From assembly GCF_001514205.1 (NCBI RefSeq), contig NZ_KQ948778.1, positions 217,178-281,177 of the forward strand: a stretch of 64,000 nt of DNA, given 5' to 3'. This document shows, in pieces, positions 27,735 through 36,441 of this stretch. The DNA is from Streptomyces griseoruber (GTDB lineage Bacteria; Actinomycetota; Actinomycetes; Streptomycetales; Streptomycetaceae). Made by a program: the position numbers and the translations under genes. How positions within the stretch are numbered: the first letter of the stretch is position 1; each line of letters begins with the position of its first letter. Under the pieces are notes generated by a model. The model saw only the letters and a list, made by a program, of their open reading frames with translations, searched no databases and was not told the origin of the DNA.

Positions 27735-27772
27735 GCTTCGCCCGTGTTACGCCCCGTGCGGTCTCCTGTTAC
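27735..27772 (-). promoter_or_regulatory. GlnR-like box upstream of nasA
   Basis: On the minus strand the pentamers are GTAAC, CCGCA, GTAAC, GAAGC, each 6 bases apart. Both GTnAC sites match the consensus fully, the last differs from GAAAC by one base, and the second is poor. It lies 13-50 bases upstream of the nasA ATG. GlnR control of nasA is established in S. coelicolor. Confidence 0.7.
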
Positions 27773-27894
27773 GGCGGTGTGGTCGTGCCCTCCCCTGCAC
27801 GGGGGCGGCGACGTGAGGGTTGCGCGAGGAGCGGGAGTGATGAGAGGCGCCTCATGTGACTCATTTCGTACCGTGGTTGGCCGGTCACACATGG

Positions 27895-27922
27895 TTGAGA
27901 GTTGAAGGGCCGCTACTAGAGT
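27895..27922 (+). promoter_or_regulatory. Candidate promoter of the adenylation-domain operon
   Basis: TTGAGA and TAGAGT separated by 16 bases, close to the Streptomyces housekeeping consensus, about 120 bases before the start codon. A near-palindrome ATGAGAGGCGCCTCAT (27840-27855) lies 40 bases upstream and could be an operator. The rest of the nasA-operon gap (27723-28040) shows no gene. Confidence 0.5.
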
Positions 27923-28040
27923 CGAGAACGCGCACGACCCCGCACGGCATCGCACGACCGCACGGCGTTCGAAACCCCGGGCATGCCGCCGCCCCGGACA
28001 TGTCACCCGACACTCGAACCAGCCTGGAGGTCCTCCCGAC

Positions 28041-29576
28041 ATGCCTCTGCGCCACCTCACCCCCCATGACCAGTACCTCTTCCGCCGGTACGGCCGAGGT
28101 CCCGCCGTCCCCGTCCCGGATCCCCTGATCCACCGGGCCGTCGAACGGCAGGCCGCCGCCCGGCCCCACGCGATCGCCGCCGAACACCAGGGCGCGACCC
28201 TCACCTACGGCGAACTGGACCGTTACGCCGACGCCGTCGCCGCCCGGCTGGCCCGCGAGGGCGTCCGCCCCGGCGATCACGTCGGGCTCTTCGTCCGCCG
28301 CTCGATCCCCCTGCTCGTCGGCCTGCTCGGCATCCTGAAGGCGGGCGCGGCCTACGTCCCGCAGGACATCGGCCTCGCGCCGAGGGCCCAGCTCGACCAT
28401 GTGGTGCGCACCGCCGCGACCGCCGTCGTCCTCACCCAGCGCGAGCACCTCGCGCGGGTACCGGCCGGCCCCCGGGTGATCGCCCTGGACGACCCCCTCG
28501 AACCGGCCCCGGCGCCCCGCCCCCGGATCGCCCCCGACGACGGCTGCTACGTCCTGTTCACCTCCGGCACCACCGGCCGCCCCAACGGCGTGCGGGTCAC
28601 CCACCGCAACGTCGCCAACATCCTGCTCACCCAGCCCGGTGCCCTCGGCATCCGTCCCGGCGACCGGGTCGCCCAACTCCTCAACGTGGCCTTCGACATG
28701 GCCGCCTGGGAGATCCTCGGCTGTCTCGCGCACGGCGCCACCCTCGTCATCCGCGGCAAGGACATCGCGGCGGCCGCGCGCACCGCCACGGTGCTGATCG
28801 CCACCCCGACCGTGCTGTCCGGCATCGACCCGGCGGCCTGCCCCCGGGTGCGCGCGGTGGCCGTCGCCGGGGAGCCGTGCCCCCGCCCGCTCGCCGACGG
28901 CTGGGCCCGCCGCGCGGCCTTCTTCAACTGCTGCGGCCCCACCGAGACCACCATCGTCAACACGATGAGCCGTCACGACCCGGCCGACCCGCTCCTCACC
29001 ATCGGCCGCCCCACGCCCAACAACACGGTCTACGTCCTCGACGCCGACCGTCGTCCGCTGCCCATCGGCGAGGTCGGCGAGATGTGGGCGGGCGGCGACT
29101 GCGTCTCGGCGGGGTACCTCGGCGACGAGGCGCTGAACGCCGAGCGGTACGCCCCCGACCCCTTCCTCGGCGGCGGCCGCCCGATGTTCCGCACCCGCGA
29201 CCTGGGCCGCTGGACCCCCGACGGCCGGCTGGAACACCTCGGCCGCACCGACGACCAGGTCAAGGTGCGCGGCTTCCGGGTGGAGCTGGATTCGGTCTCC
29301 TCGGTCCTGGAGCGGCTCCCCGGCTGCACCCGGGCGGTGACCCTCCGGCGTGACGCCCGCAGCCTGGTCTCCTTCGTCTGCCCGGCGGACGTCGACCCGG
29401 AGGCGGCCCGCCGCGCCGTCGCCGACGCGCTGCCCTACTACTGCGTCCCTGTTGATGTCATGCCCCTGACATCATTGCCGGAGACCGACCGCGGCAAGAT
29501 CGACAAACCGGCGCTGCTGCGGCTGGCGCGGGAGCGGACGGCGGTGTCCCCGGACCGGGTGGCGGTGACCCGGTGA
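28041..29576 (+). CDS. Stand-alone adenylation (A-domain / AMP-binding) enzyme
   Basis: 511 residues. Activates a carboxylate, probably an amino or related acid, as acyl-AMP. The core motifs of NRPS A domains are present: LKAGAAYVPQD (A2), LFTSGTTGRPNGV (A3), FDMAAWE (A4), FNCCGPTETTI (A5), GEMWAGGDCVSAGYL (A6), RTRDLGRW (A7), GRTDDQVKVRGFRVEL (A8) and the catalytic Lys in DRGKIDKPAL (A10). There is no carrier-protein domain after A10. Reading the specificity positions by alignment to GrsA gives roughly D-M-W-A-A-A-C-I-V-K, which matches no code I know. It is first in a three-gene operon; its stop overlaps the next start (GTGA). Confidence 0.9.
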   Translation: MPLRHLTPHDQYLFRRYGRGPAVPVPDPLIHRAVERQAAARPHAIAAEHQGATLTYGELDRYADAVAARLAREGVRPGDHVGLFVRRSIPLLVGLLGILKAGAAYVPQDIGLAPRAQLDHVVRTAATAVVLTQREHLARVPAGPRVIALDDPLEPAPAPRPRIAPDDGCYVLFTSGTTGRPNGVRVTHRNVANILLTQPGALGIRPGDRVAQLLNVAFDMAAWEILGCLAHGATLVIRGKDIAAAARTATVLIATPTVLSGIDPAACPRVRAVAVAGEPCPRPLADGWARRAAFFNCCGPTETTIVNTMSRHDPADPLLTIGRPTPNNTVYVLDADRRPLPIGEVGEMWAGGDCVSAGYLGDEALNAERYAPDPFLGGGRPMFRTRDLGRWTPDGRLEHLGRTDDQVKVRGFRVELDSVSSVLERLPGCTRAVTLRRDARSLVSFVCPADVDPEAARRAVADALPYYCVPVDVMPLTSLPETDRGKIDKPALLRLARERTAVSPDRVAVTR

Positions 29577-30820
29577 CGACCTCCCTGGACCGCACGTCCG
29601 TCGGACCGCCCCCGCTCCTGTCCGCGCCCCGCCGTCTGCTCAAACACCCCCGCCTGATGCACTACAACCGCCTCGCGGCACTGGTGCTCGCCGTCAACGC
29701 GGCCTACGTCTGGCTCCGTTGGCCCCTGCCGGACCGCTCCCTCGGCCACGCGGCCCTCGCGAACCTCGCCCTCGCCGTCCTCGTCCGCCAGCAGTACGTC
29801 GTCAACCTCCTCTTCCGGCTGGCGACCTCGGCCCCGACCCACTGGCCGCTGCGGCTGCGCTGGACGCTCGGCAAGGTCTACCACTTCGGCGGACTGCACG
29901 TGGGCGGGGCGCTGGCGGGGGCCGCCTGGTTCCTGGCGCTCACCCTGCGGACCCGCAACGGACCTCTGCTGGCGGTCGGCTGGACCCTGGTGGCCCTCCT
30001 CGCGCTGATCGTGACGACCGCCCTGCCGCCCTTCCGCTCGCGTCACCACGACACCTTCGAGAAGATCCACCGCTTCGGCGGCTGGACCGCCCTCGCCCTG
30101 TTCTGGACGCACACCCTGATGTCGGCCCCCGGCCCGGTGCCGGTGGCGGTGCTGGCGCTCGTCACCTTCAGCGTCGCGCTGCCCTGGCTGCGGCTGCGCA
30201 AGGTCGACGTGTACACCGAACGCCCCTCCCCGCACGTGGCGTTGGCCCGCTTCGACTACGGCGAGACCCCGTTCGCCGGCTCCTCCACCGCGATCAGCCG
30301 CAGCCCGCTCACGGAGTGGCACTCCTTCGCCAACGTCCCGGCCCCCGGCGAGTCCGGCTTCCGGCTCACCATCTCCCGGGCCGGCGACTGGACCGGCTCC
30401 TTCATCGACGACCTGCCCGCGAAGGTCTGGACGAAGGGCATCACCACGGCCGGCGTCGCCAACATCGAGGTCCTCTTCCGCAAGGTGGTGTACGTGGCGA
30501 CCGGCAGCGGCATCGGCCCCTGCCTGCCCCATCTGCTCGCCGCCGAGGTCCCCTCCCGACTGGTCTGGGCGACCCGCGACCCCCGGACGACCTACGGCGA
30601 CGCCCTCGTCGACGAGATCCTCGCCGTCCAGCCGCACGCCGTCGTCTGGGACACCTCCCGCGACGGCAAGCCCGACATGGTGGCCCTCGCGTACGCCGCC
30701 TACCGGGACTTCGGGGCGGAGGCGGTGATCTGCATCTCCAACAAGAAGCTGACCTGGCAGGTCGTGCACGGGCTGGAACGGCGCGGGATTCCGGCCTACG
30801 GCGCGATCTGGGACTCGTGA
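29573..30820 (+). CDS. Membrane protein with ferredoxin-reductase-like C-terminal domain
   Basis: 415 residues. About six hydrophobic helices (residues about 35-205) contain several His (KVYHFGGLHVGG, KIHRFGGW, FWTHTLMS) that could bind haem as in ferric-reductase-like proteins. The cytosolic C-terminal half (about 210-415) has an FNR-like fold: a barrel with FRLTISRAGDWTGSFIDDLP, then the nucleotide motif YVATGSGIGPCLPHLL. The FAD-binding RxYS motif is not obvious. Overlapped with the adenylation gene and followed 14 bases later by an enoyl-CoA hydratase. It may pass electrons across the membrane or reduce the product of the operon; the role is inferred only. Confidence 0.8.
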   Translation: MTTSLDRTSVGPPPLLSAPRRLLKHPRLMHYNRLAALVLAVNAAYVWLRWPLPDRSLGHAALANLALAVLVRQQYVVNLLFRLATSAPTHWPLRLRWTLGKVYHFGGLHVGGALAGAAWFLALTLRTRNGPLLAVGWTLVALLALIVTTALPPFRSRHHDTFEKIHRFGGWTALALFWTHTLMSAPGPVPVAVLALVTFSVALPWLRLRKVDVYTERPSPHVALARFDYGETPFAGSSTAISRSPLTEWHSFANVPAPGESGFRLTISRAGDWTGSFIDDLPAKVWTKGITTAGVANIEVLFRKVVYVATGSGIGPCLPHLLAAEVPSRLVWATRDPRTTYGDALVDEILAVQPHAVVWDTSRDGKPDMVALAYAAYRDFGAEAVICISNKKLTWQVVHGLERRGIPAYGAIWDS

Positions 30821-30834
30821 GAGGAGCGGCGGGG

Positions 30835-31602
30835 ATGACGAACCTGAAGCTGGACCGCGAGGGCGCGGTGGTGACCGTGACACTGCACCGCCCGCATGTC
30901 CGCAACGCCCTGGACTCGGCACTGCTGGCCGAACTCATGGACGCCCTGAGGCCGTTGGAGGCGGACCCCACCGTCGGCTGTGTGGTCCTCACCGGCTCCG
31001 AGCGGGTGTTCGCCGCGGGCGCCGACATCAGGGAGATGGCGGACCGGACGGCCGTCGAGATGAGGGACGCGGACTGGTTCGGCGGCTGGGAGGAGTTCGC
31101 CGACCTGCGCGTCCCGAAGATCGCGGCGGTGGGCGGCTACGCCCTGGGCGGCGGCTGCGAGCTGGCGATGATGTGCGACCTGGTGATCGCGGGGGAGTCC
31201 GCGGTGTTCGGCCAGCCGGAGATCACGCTCGGGGTGATCCCCGGCATCGGCGGCACGCAGCGGCTGACCCGCCTGGTCGGCCGCGCCAAGGCGATGGACC
31301 TGGTCCTGACCGGCCGCACCATGGACGCCGCCGAGGCCGAACGCGCGGGTCTGGTCTCCCGCGTCGTCCCGGACGGGCGGGTCCTGCCCGAGGCCCTTCG
31401 GGCGGCGGCGACGATCGCCTCGTACGGCCGTCTCGCGGTCCGCGCGGCCCGGGAGTGCGTGGACCGGGCCCTGGAGACCGGCCTGCGTGACGGCATCCGC
31501 CACGAACGGCGCGTCTTCCACGCCCTGTTCGCGACACAGGACCAGAAGGAGGGAATGACGGCGTTCCTGGAGAAGCGCCCGCCGGTGTTCCGGGGCCACT
31601 GA
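30835..31602 (+). CDS. Enoyl-CoA hydratase/isomerase family protein
   Basis: 255 residues. Crotonase fold: FAAGADIREMADR forms one side of the CoA pocket; AVGGYALGGGCELAMMCDLVIAGE supplies the oxyanion hole and the first catalytic Glu; FGQPEITLGVIPGIGGTQRL supplies the second. With both Glu present, a true hydratase is likely. The ribosome site GAGGAG precedes the ATG. Third gene of the operon with the adenylation enzyme and the membrane flavin-reductase-like protein; a strong terminator follows. Whether its substrate is a CoA ester made by its neighbour is unknown. Confidence 0.92.
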   Translation: MTNLKLDREGAVVTVTLHRPHVRNALDSALLAELMDALRPLEADPTVGCVVLTGSERVFAAGADIREMADRTAVEMRDADWFGGWEEFADLRVPKIAAVGGYALGGGCELAMMCDLVIAGESAVFGQPEITLGVIPGIGGTQRLTRLVGRAKAMDLVLTGRTMDAAEAERAGLVSRVVPDGRVLPEALRAAATIASYGRLAVRAARECVDRALETGLRDGIRHERRVFHALFATQDQKEGMTAFLEKRPPVFRGH

Positions 31603-31603
31603 C

Positions 31604-31645
31604 GACCGGGGGCGGGAGCGGCGGCCTCCTCTCCCGCCCCCGGTC
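31604..31645. terminator. Perfect 15-bp hairpin, bidirectional terminator
   Basis: GACCGGGGGCGGGAG and CTCCCGCCCCCGGTC pair perfectly around a 12-nt loop, between the convergent hydratase and DUF218 genes. It overlaps the DUF218 stop codon. Confidence 0.9.
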
Positions 31646-32321
31646 ACTTCCGTGCCGCCAGCGCCCGCGCCACACCCTTCTCCTTCGGGCCGAGGAACCG
31701 CGGATCCGGCTCGAACACCGCGTCCAGGGCCGCCTTGCCCGCCGCGAAGATCTCCCGGGTGCCCCCGTAGTACCAGGTCACGTCGTGCTTGGCGTCGACG
31801 CCGACGCCGTAGGAGTCCACGCCCGCCGCCTCGCACAGGGCGACCGCCCGCCGGATGTGGAAGCCCTGGCTGATCAGCACCGCCCGGTCCACGCCGAAGA
31901 TCTTCCTGGCGCGCACACAGGAGTCCCAGGTGTCGAAGCCGGCGTAGTCACTGACGATCCGCCCGTCCGGCACCCCGTGCCCGGTCAGATAGGCGCGCAT
32001 GGCGTCCGGCTCGTCGTAGTCCTCGCGGCTGTTGTCGCCGGTGACGAGGACGACCTCGATCCGGCCCTCCCGGTACAGCTTCGCCGCCGCGTCGAGCCGG
32101 TGCGCCAGATACGGCGACGGCTCGCCGTCCCACAGCCCAGCCCCGAAGACCACGGCGACCTCCCGGCGCGGCGCCCCCGCCGTCGTACCGATCCGGTCGC
32201 CCGTGGACACGAACAGCCAGGTGGCCGGCAGCAGCGCGAGCACACACCCGGCCATCACCGTCTGCACCAGCCGGCGCCGCCCGGCACGGGTGCGCGGCAG
32301 CCGCGGTCGACGGATCTTCAT
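31644..32321 (-). CDS. SanA/YdcF-like DUF218 membrane protein
   Basis: 225 residues. One N-terminal helix (LVQTVMAGCVLALLPATWLF) anchors an outward DUF218 domain: AVVFGAGLWDGEPSPYLAHRLDAA, VVLVTGDNSREDYDEPDAMR, SDYAGFDTWDSCVRARKIFG, AVLISQGFHIRRAVALCEA. This block order matches SanA-type proteins, associated in E. coli with envelope barrier function and vancomycin exclusion. The biochemical activity of the family is not settled. It sits alone between terminators and the divergent chelatase gene. Confidence 0.88.
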   Translation of the reverse strand: MKIRRPRLPRTRAGRRRLVQTVMAGCVLALLPATWLFVSTGDRIGTTAGAPRREVAVVFGAGLWDGEPSPYLAHRLDAAAKLYREGRIEVVLVTGDNSREDYDEPDAMRAYLTGHGVPDGRIVSDYAGFDTWDSCVRARKIFGVDRAVLISQGFHIRRAVALCEAAGVDSYGVGVDAKHDVTWYYGGTREIFAAGKAALDAVFEPDPRFLGPKEKGVARALAARK

Positions 32322-32558
32322 GAGGTGCCCCCTGCGTGCATCTGGGTCGAAATCCCGTTCGACCCGGAAAGACGCAGCGTACGGTGATCCGGTTCGCCAG
32401 CTCACCGGGGGCCGGTGCCGGGGCCCGCTTTCGGGGACCGCGCCGGGGACCCGTCGGGCCCGGACCTCACAGCGACCCGGGGCCCGCCGTGAACGCCCGG
32501 AAAATACTCGTGACGGTCAGGCAACGGGGGTGCAACCTCGCCCGGCGACGATCGGGGC

Positions 32559-33338
32559 ATGAGCCAGCCAAGCCTCGTCCAGCTCGACGCCCGTCGGCGC
32601 CCGGCCCCGCCCGCGCTGGTGGTCGTCGCCCACGGCAGCCGGGACCCGCGCGCCCTGAGCACCGTACGCACCCTGCTCGACCGGGTCCGCGACCGGCGCC
32701 CCGGCCTCCCGGTGCACCTCGGCCACATCGAGCTGAACGAGCCCCTGCTCACCGACACGCTGGCCGCCCTGGACGCCCGCGGCACCACGGACGCCGTCCT
32801 GGTCCCCCTCCTCCTCGCCCGCGGCTACCACGTCAAGCGCGACATCCCGGAGATGGCGGCGACGGCCCGGGTACGCACGCGCGTGGCGACCCCGCTCGGC
32901 CCGCACCCCCTCCTGGTCGACACCCTGCACACCCGCCTCCTGGAGGCGGGCTGGCCCCCGGCGATGACGGCCGAGGACCGCCGCACCAGCGCCGTGGTCC
33001 TCGCGGCGGCGGGCTCCCGCGACCCCGACTCGGCGACGGACACCCGCCGTACCGCCCACCTGCTGGCCGAGCGCCTGGGCGTCCCGGTGGTCCCGGCGTA
33101 CGCGTCGACGGCGACCCCCACGGTGGAGACGGCCCTGCGCGCGCTGGCGGCGAGGGGCCGGGACCGGGTGGCGGTGGCCTCGTACTTCACCGCGCCGGGC
33201 CGCTTCGCCAGGGAGTGCGCCGAGCAGGCTCCCTGGATCGCCTCGGCCCCCCTGGGCACCCACCCCGCGATGGCCGACCTGCTGCTCCACCGCTACGACC
33301 GGGCGCTGGAGACGGGCGGCAGCAGCAACGCCGCCTGA
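32559..33338 (+). CDS. CbiX/SirB-type sirohydrochlorin chelatase family protein
   Basis: 259 residues, the size of two fused CbiX-type half domains. The first half starts LVVVAHGSRDPRALSTV, with a His in the metal-binding position, and continues through HLGHIELNEPLLTDTLAAL and VLVPLLLARGYHVKRDIPE. The second half repeats the pattern (VVLAAAGSRDPDSATDTRRTA, VAVASYFTAPGRFAREC) without the His. Inserts Co or Fe into sirohydrochlorin, giving siroheme or cobalamin precursors. NirB in this window needs siroheme, so a supporting role in nitrite reduction is plausible. No terminator is evident before the broken region that follows. Confidence 0.88.
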   Translation: MSQPSLVQLDARRRPAPPALVVVAHGSRDPRALSTVRTLLDRVRDRRPGLPVHLGHIELNEPLLTDTLAALDARGTTDAVLVPLLLARGYHVKRDIPEMAATARVRTRVATPLGPHPLLVDTLHTRLLEAGWPPAMTAEDRRTSAVVLAAAGSRDPDSATDTRRTAHLLAERLGVPVVPAYASTATPTVETALRALAARGRDRVAVASYFTAPGRFARECAEQAPWIASAPLGTHPAMADLLLHRYDRALETGGSSNAA

Positions 33339-33394
33339 CGCCTCGTGCCCCCGGCCGCTGTCCGCCGTCCCCGTCCTACCGGGTGACGGGCTGA

Positions 33395-33546
33395 GCGCGA
33401 ACTCCGGGGCGGAAGCGTCGCTCAGGGGCGGGAAGACGACGCCGGGGGGGGCGTAGCGCGCGGCGGTCTCGCCCAGCGGGTGGACGCAGCGCCCGGAGGC
33501 GACCAGCGAGAGGATCTCGTGGAAGGTCCGCGCGACGGCCAGTCCG
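33395..33546 (-). pseudogene. C-terminal fragment of a LysR-type regulator
   Basis: The minus strand reads ARTFHEILSLVASGRCVHPLGETAARYAPPGVVFPPLSDA, the usual C-terminal block of Streptomyces LysR regulators, then runs into unrelated sequence. The effector-domain start and the HTH are missing on the right, where a fragment of a different gene begins at once. Confidence 0.65.
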
Positions 33547-33551
33547 GACCG

Positions 33552-33632
33552 GTCCTGGTGAACGCGGTCCACCTCGTGCTCGCCGCCTTCATCGCGTGGG
33601 GCCGCTTCGGCCCCTGGTCCTTCGGCGGCTGA
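33552..33632 (+). pseudogene. C-terminal fragment of a small membrane protein
   Basis: The plus strand reads VLVNAVHLVLAAFIAWGRFGPWSFGG then a stop, resembling the last helix of a small DUF4267- or DoxX-like membrane protein. Nothing upstream continues it. It abuts the LysR fragment, suggesting a deletion that joined two genes. Confidence 0.5.
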
Positions 33633-33735
33633 CGGCGGTCGAAGGGCGCGGTCTTCCGGGCCGTCCCCGTGGGCGCACAGAACCCGGTACCCCGGTAGCC
33701 ACCCAATTGTCACTACCGCCGCTTACTGTCGAAAC

Positions 33736-34989
33736 ATGCCCTATGACCTGCCGTCAGCCGAACGCTTTGCCCCCGAACCGGACAAGCGCCCCGGTCGCAC
33801 CGCCTTCCAGCGCGACCGCGCACGCATCCTGCACTCCTCGGCGCTGAGAAGGCTCGCGGGAAAGACCCAGGTCGTCACCCCGGGGGAGCACAGCCAGGAG
33901 TGGGACGCCACCCCCCGCACCCGCCTCACCCACTCCCTGGAGTGCGCCCAGGTCGGCCGCGAGCTGGGCGCCGCCCTCGGCTGCGATCCCGACCTCGTCG
34001 AAGCGGCCTGCCTCGCGCACGACCTGGGCCACCCCCCGTTCGGCCACAACGGCGAACAGGCACTCAACGACTTCGCCCAGGACTGCGGCGGCTTCGAGGG
34101 CAACGCCCAGTCGCTGCGCCTGCTCACCCGCATCGAACCCAAGCGCTTCACCGCCGAGGGCTCCGTCGGCCTCAACCTCACCCGCGCCACCCTCGACGCC
34201 GCCACCAAGTACCCCTGGCCGAGGGGCGACCACCCCACGGACCCGGCGTCCCCCAAGTTCGGCGTCTACGAGGACGACCGACCCGTCTTCGACTGGGCCC
34301 GCAAGGAGGCCCCCGGCACCCGCACCTGCTTCGAGGCGCAGATCATGGACTGGTCCGACGACGTGGCCTACTCGGTGCACGACGTGGAGGACGGTCTGCA
34401 CGCCGGCCACATCGACCCCGGCCGGCTGCGCGCCGAGCCGGAGCGCGCCGAGGTCTTCCGGGTCGCCGTCGGCCGTTACGTCCCCGCGGACACCGACCCG
34501 GCCGAACTGGCCGCCGCCCTCGACCGCCTCCAGGGCCAGGAGTGGTGGCCGCACGGCTACGACGGCTCGGCGGTCGCCCAGGCCCGCCTCAAGGACGCCA
34601 CCAGCCAGCTCATCGGCCGCTTCTGCCTCGCCGCGGAGGGCGCCACCCGCGAGAGGTACGGCTCCGGGCCCCTCACCCGCTACGGTGCCGCACTCGTCGT
34701 ACCGTACGAGACGCGCCTGGAGTGCGCGGTCCTCAAGGCCGTCGCCGACCGGTACGTCATGCAGCGCGCCGAGCAGGAGCGGCTCCGCGCCGACCAGCGC
34801 ATCGTGATCACCGAGCTGGCCGAGGCGCTCACCGCCCGCGCGCCCGAGGGACTCGACCCCCAGTTCCGCGCCCTGTTCGCACAGGCCCCCGACGACCGCG
34901 CCCGCAAACGCGTGATCGTCGACCAGATCGCCTCCCTCACCGACGCCGCCGCCCGCTCGCTCCACTCCCGTCTGACCGGGCACCCGTGA
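33736..34989 (+). CDS. dgt: Deoxyguanosinetriphosphate triphosphohydrolase (dNTPase)
   Basis: 417 residues. HD-domain enzyme splitting dNTPs to nucleoside and tripolyphosphate, with a role in nucleotide pools and DNA maintenance. Motifs: RDRARILHSSALRRLAGKTQV, RTRLTHSLECAQVGRELG (first metal His), CLAHDLGHPPFGHNGEQAL (HD pair and following His) and MDWSDDVAYSVHDVEDG (last Asp). Length fits the class II actinobacterial dNTPases. Starts with ATG about 100 bp after the gene-fragment scar. It precedes an oxidoreductase, dnaG and hrdA on the same strand; in Actinobacteria dgt is commonly next to dnaG. Confidence 0.94.
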   Translation: MPYDLPSAERFAPEPDKRPGRTAFQRDRARILHSSALRRLAGKTQVVTPGEHSQEWDATPRTRLTHSLECAQVGRELGAALGCDPDLVEAACLAHDLGHPPFGHNGEQALNDFAQDCGGFEGNAQSLRLLTRIEPKRFTAEGSVGLNLTRATLDAATKYPWPRGDHPTDPASPKFGVYEDDRPVFDWARKEAPGTRTCFEAQIMDWSDDVAYSVHDVEDGLHAGHIDPGRLRAEPERAEVFRVAVGRYVPADTDPAELAAALDRLQGQEWWPHGYDGSAVAQARLKDATSQLIGRFCLAAEGATRERYGSGPLTRYGAALVVPYETRLECAVLKAVADRYVMQRAEQERLRADQRIVITELAEALTARAPEGLDPQFRALFAQAPDDRARKRVIVDQIASLTDAAARSLHSRLTGHP

Positions 34990-35132
34990 CACCAGGGGCA
35001 CGAGTGAACGCAAGTGCACCCAAACGGACCCGAACGTGACCCAGCGTGGCCTGATCGGGCCACGTCCCCTTCCCCCATCACGCTCCGTGCGGGACGCTCG
35101 CATGTGGCGGTTCTCTTACGAGGAGGCATCAC

Positions 35133-36398
35133 GTGGTCGACGCGGATCAGACATTCGTCATCGTCGGAGGGGGCCTGGCCGGCGCGAAGGCGGCCGAGAC
35201 GCTGCGGGCGGAGGGCTTCACCGGCCGCGTGATACTGATCTGCGACGAACGCGACCACCCCTACGAGCGGCCGCCGCTGTCCAAGGGCTTCCTGCTCGGC
35301 AAGGACAGCCGCGAGAGCGTCTTCGTGCACGAGCCCGCCTGGTACGCGCAGAACGACATCGAACTGCACCTCGGCCAGAGCGTCGACGCGATCGACCGCA
35401 CGGCGAAGACGGTCCGCTTCGGCGACGACGGCACCCTCGTCCACTACGACAAGCTGCTGCTGGCCACCGGCGCCGAGCCGCGCCGCCTGGACATCCCCGG
35501 CACCGACCTCGCGGGCGTCCACCATCTGCGCCGGCTCGCGCACGCCGAGCGGCTCAAGGGCGTCCTGACCGCCCTCGGCCGTGACAACGGGCATCTGGTG
35601 GTCGCGGGCGCCGGCTGGATCGGCCTGGAGGTGGCGGCGGCGGCCCGCGAGTACGGAGCCGAGGTCACCGTCATCGAGCCGGCCCCGACCCCGCTGCACG
35701 GCGTCCTCGGCCCCGAGCTGGGCAATGTCTTCGCCGAGCTGCACCGCGAGCACGGCGTCCGCTTCCGCTTCGGCGTCAGACTGACCGAGATCGTCGGCCA
35801 GGACGGCATGGTCCTCGCCGTGCGCACCGACGACGGCGAGGAGCACCCGGCGCACGACGTCCTCGCCGCGATCGGCGCGGCCCCGCGCACCGCGCTCGCG
35901 GAGGCGGCCGGACTGACGCTGGCCGACCGCGCCCACGGCGGCGGCATCGCCGTGGACGCCCGGCTGCGCACCTCCGACCCGGACGTCCACGCCGCCGGGG
36001 ACGTCGCCTCCTTCCCGCACGGCCTGTTCGACACCCGGCTGCGGGTCGAGCACTGGGCCAACGCCCTGCACGGCGGACCGGCGGCCGCCCGCGCGATGCT
36101 CGGCAAGGACGTCACCTACGACCGCGTGCCCTACTTCTTCACCGACCAGTACGACCTGGGCATGGAGTACAGCGGATGGGCGCCGCCGGGGTCGTACGAC
36201 GAGGTCGTGATCCGCGGTGACGCGGGGAAGCGGGAGTTCATCGCGTTCTGGGTGAAGGAGGGCCGGGTCCTCGCCGGGATGAACGTGAACGTGTGGGACG
36301 TCACAGAGGCCGTTCAGAAGCTCATCGCCGCCGGAACCCCGGTGAACACGGAGGCGCTGGCGGACCCCCACACCCCCCTCGACGGTCTCCTTCCGTAG
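35133..36398 (+). CDS. FAD-dependent NAD(P)H oxidoreductase (ferredoxin reductase-like)
   Basis: 421 residues. Two-dinucleotide-fold flavoprotein: FVIVGGGLAGAKAAETLRAEGF binds FAD, PYERPPLSKGFLLGK is the ONFR/BenDR-type block, LVVAGAGWIGLEVAAAAREYGAEVTVIE binds NAD(P)H, and VHAAGDVASFPHGLF closes the FAD site. The C-terminal reductase domain is present. It could reduce a ferredoxin or rubredoxin for a monooxygenase elsewhere. GTG start at 35133 with GAGG in front (TACGAGGAGGC). It lies between dgt and dnaG and ends 43 bases before dnaG; no partner ferredoxin is visible here. Confidence 0.92.
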   Translation: MVDADQTFVIVGGGLAGAKAAETLRAEGFTGRVILICDERDHPYERPPLSKGFLLGKDSRESVFVHEPAWYAQNDIELHLGQSVDAIDRTAKTVRFGDDGTLVHYDKLLLATGAEPRRLDIPGTDLAGVHHLRRLAHAERLKGVLTALGRDNGHLVVAGAGWIGLEVAAAAREYGAEVTVIEPAPTPLHGVLGPELGNVFAELHREHGVRFRFGVRLTEIVGQDGMVLAVRTDDGEEHPAHDVLAAIGAAPRTALAEAAGLTLADRAHGGGIAVDARLRTSDPDVHAAGDVASFPHGLFDTRLRVEHWANALHGGPAAARAMLGKDVTYDRVPYFFTDQYDLGMEYSGWAPPGSYDEVVIRGDAGKREFIAFWVKEGRVLAGMNVNVWDVTEAVQKLIAAGTPVNTEALADPHTPLDGLLP

Positions 36399-36441
36399 CT
36401 CTCCTCCCGTAGCTGTCCGTGCGCCCCCGTAGAATTCACGC

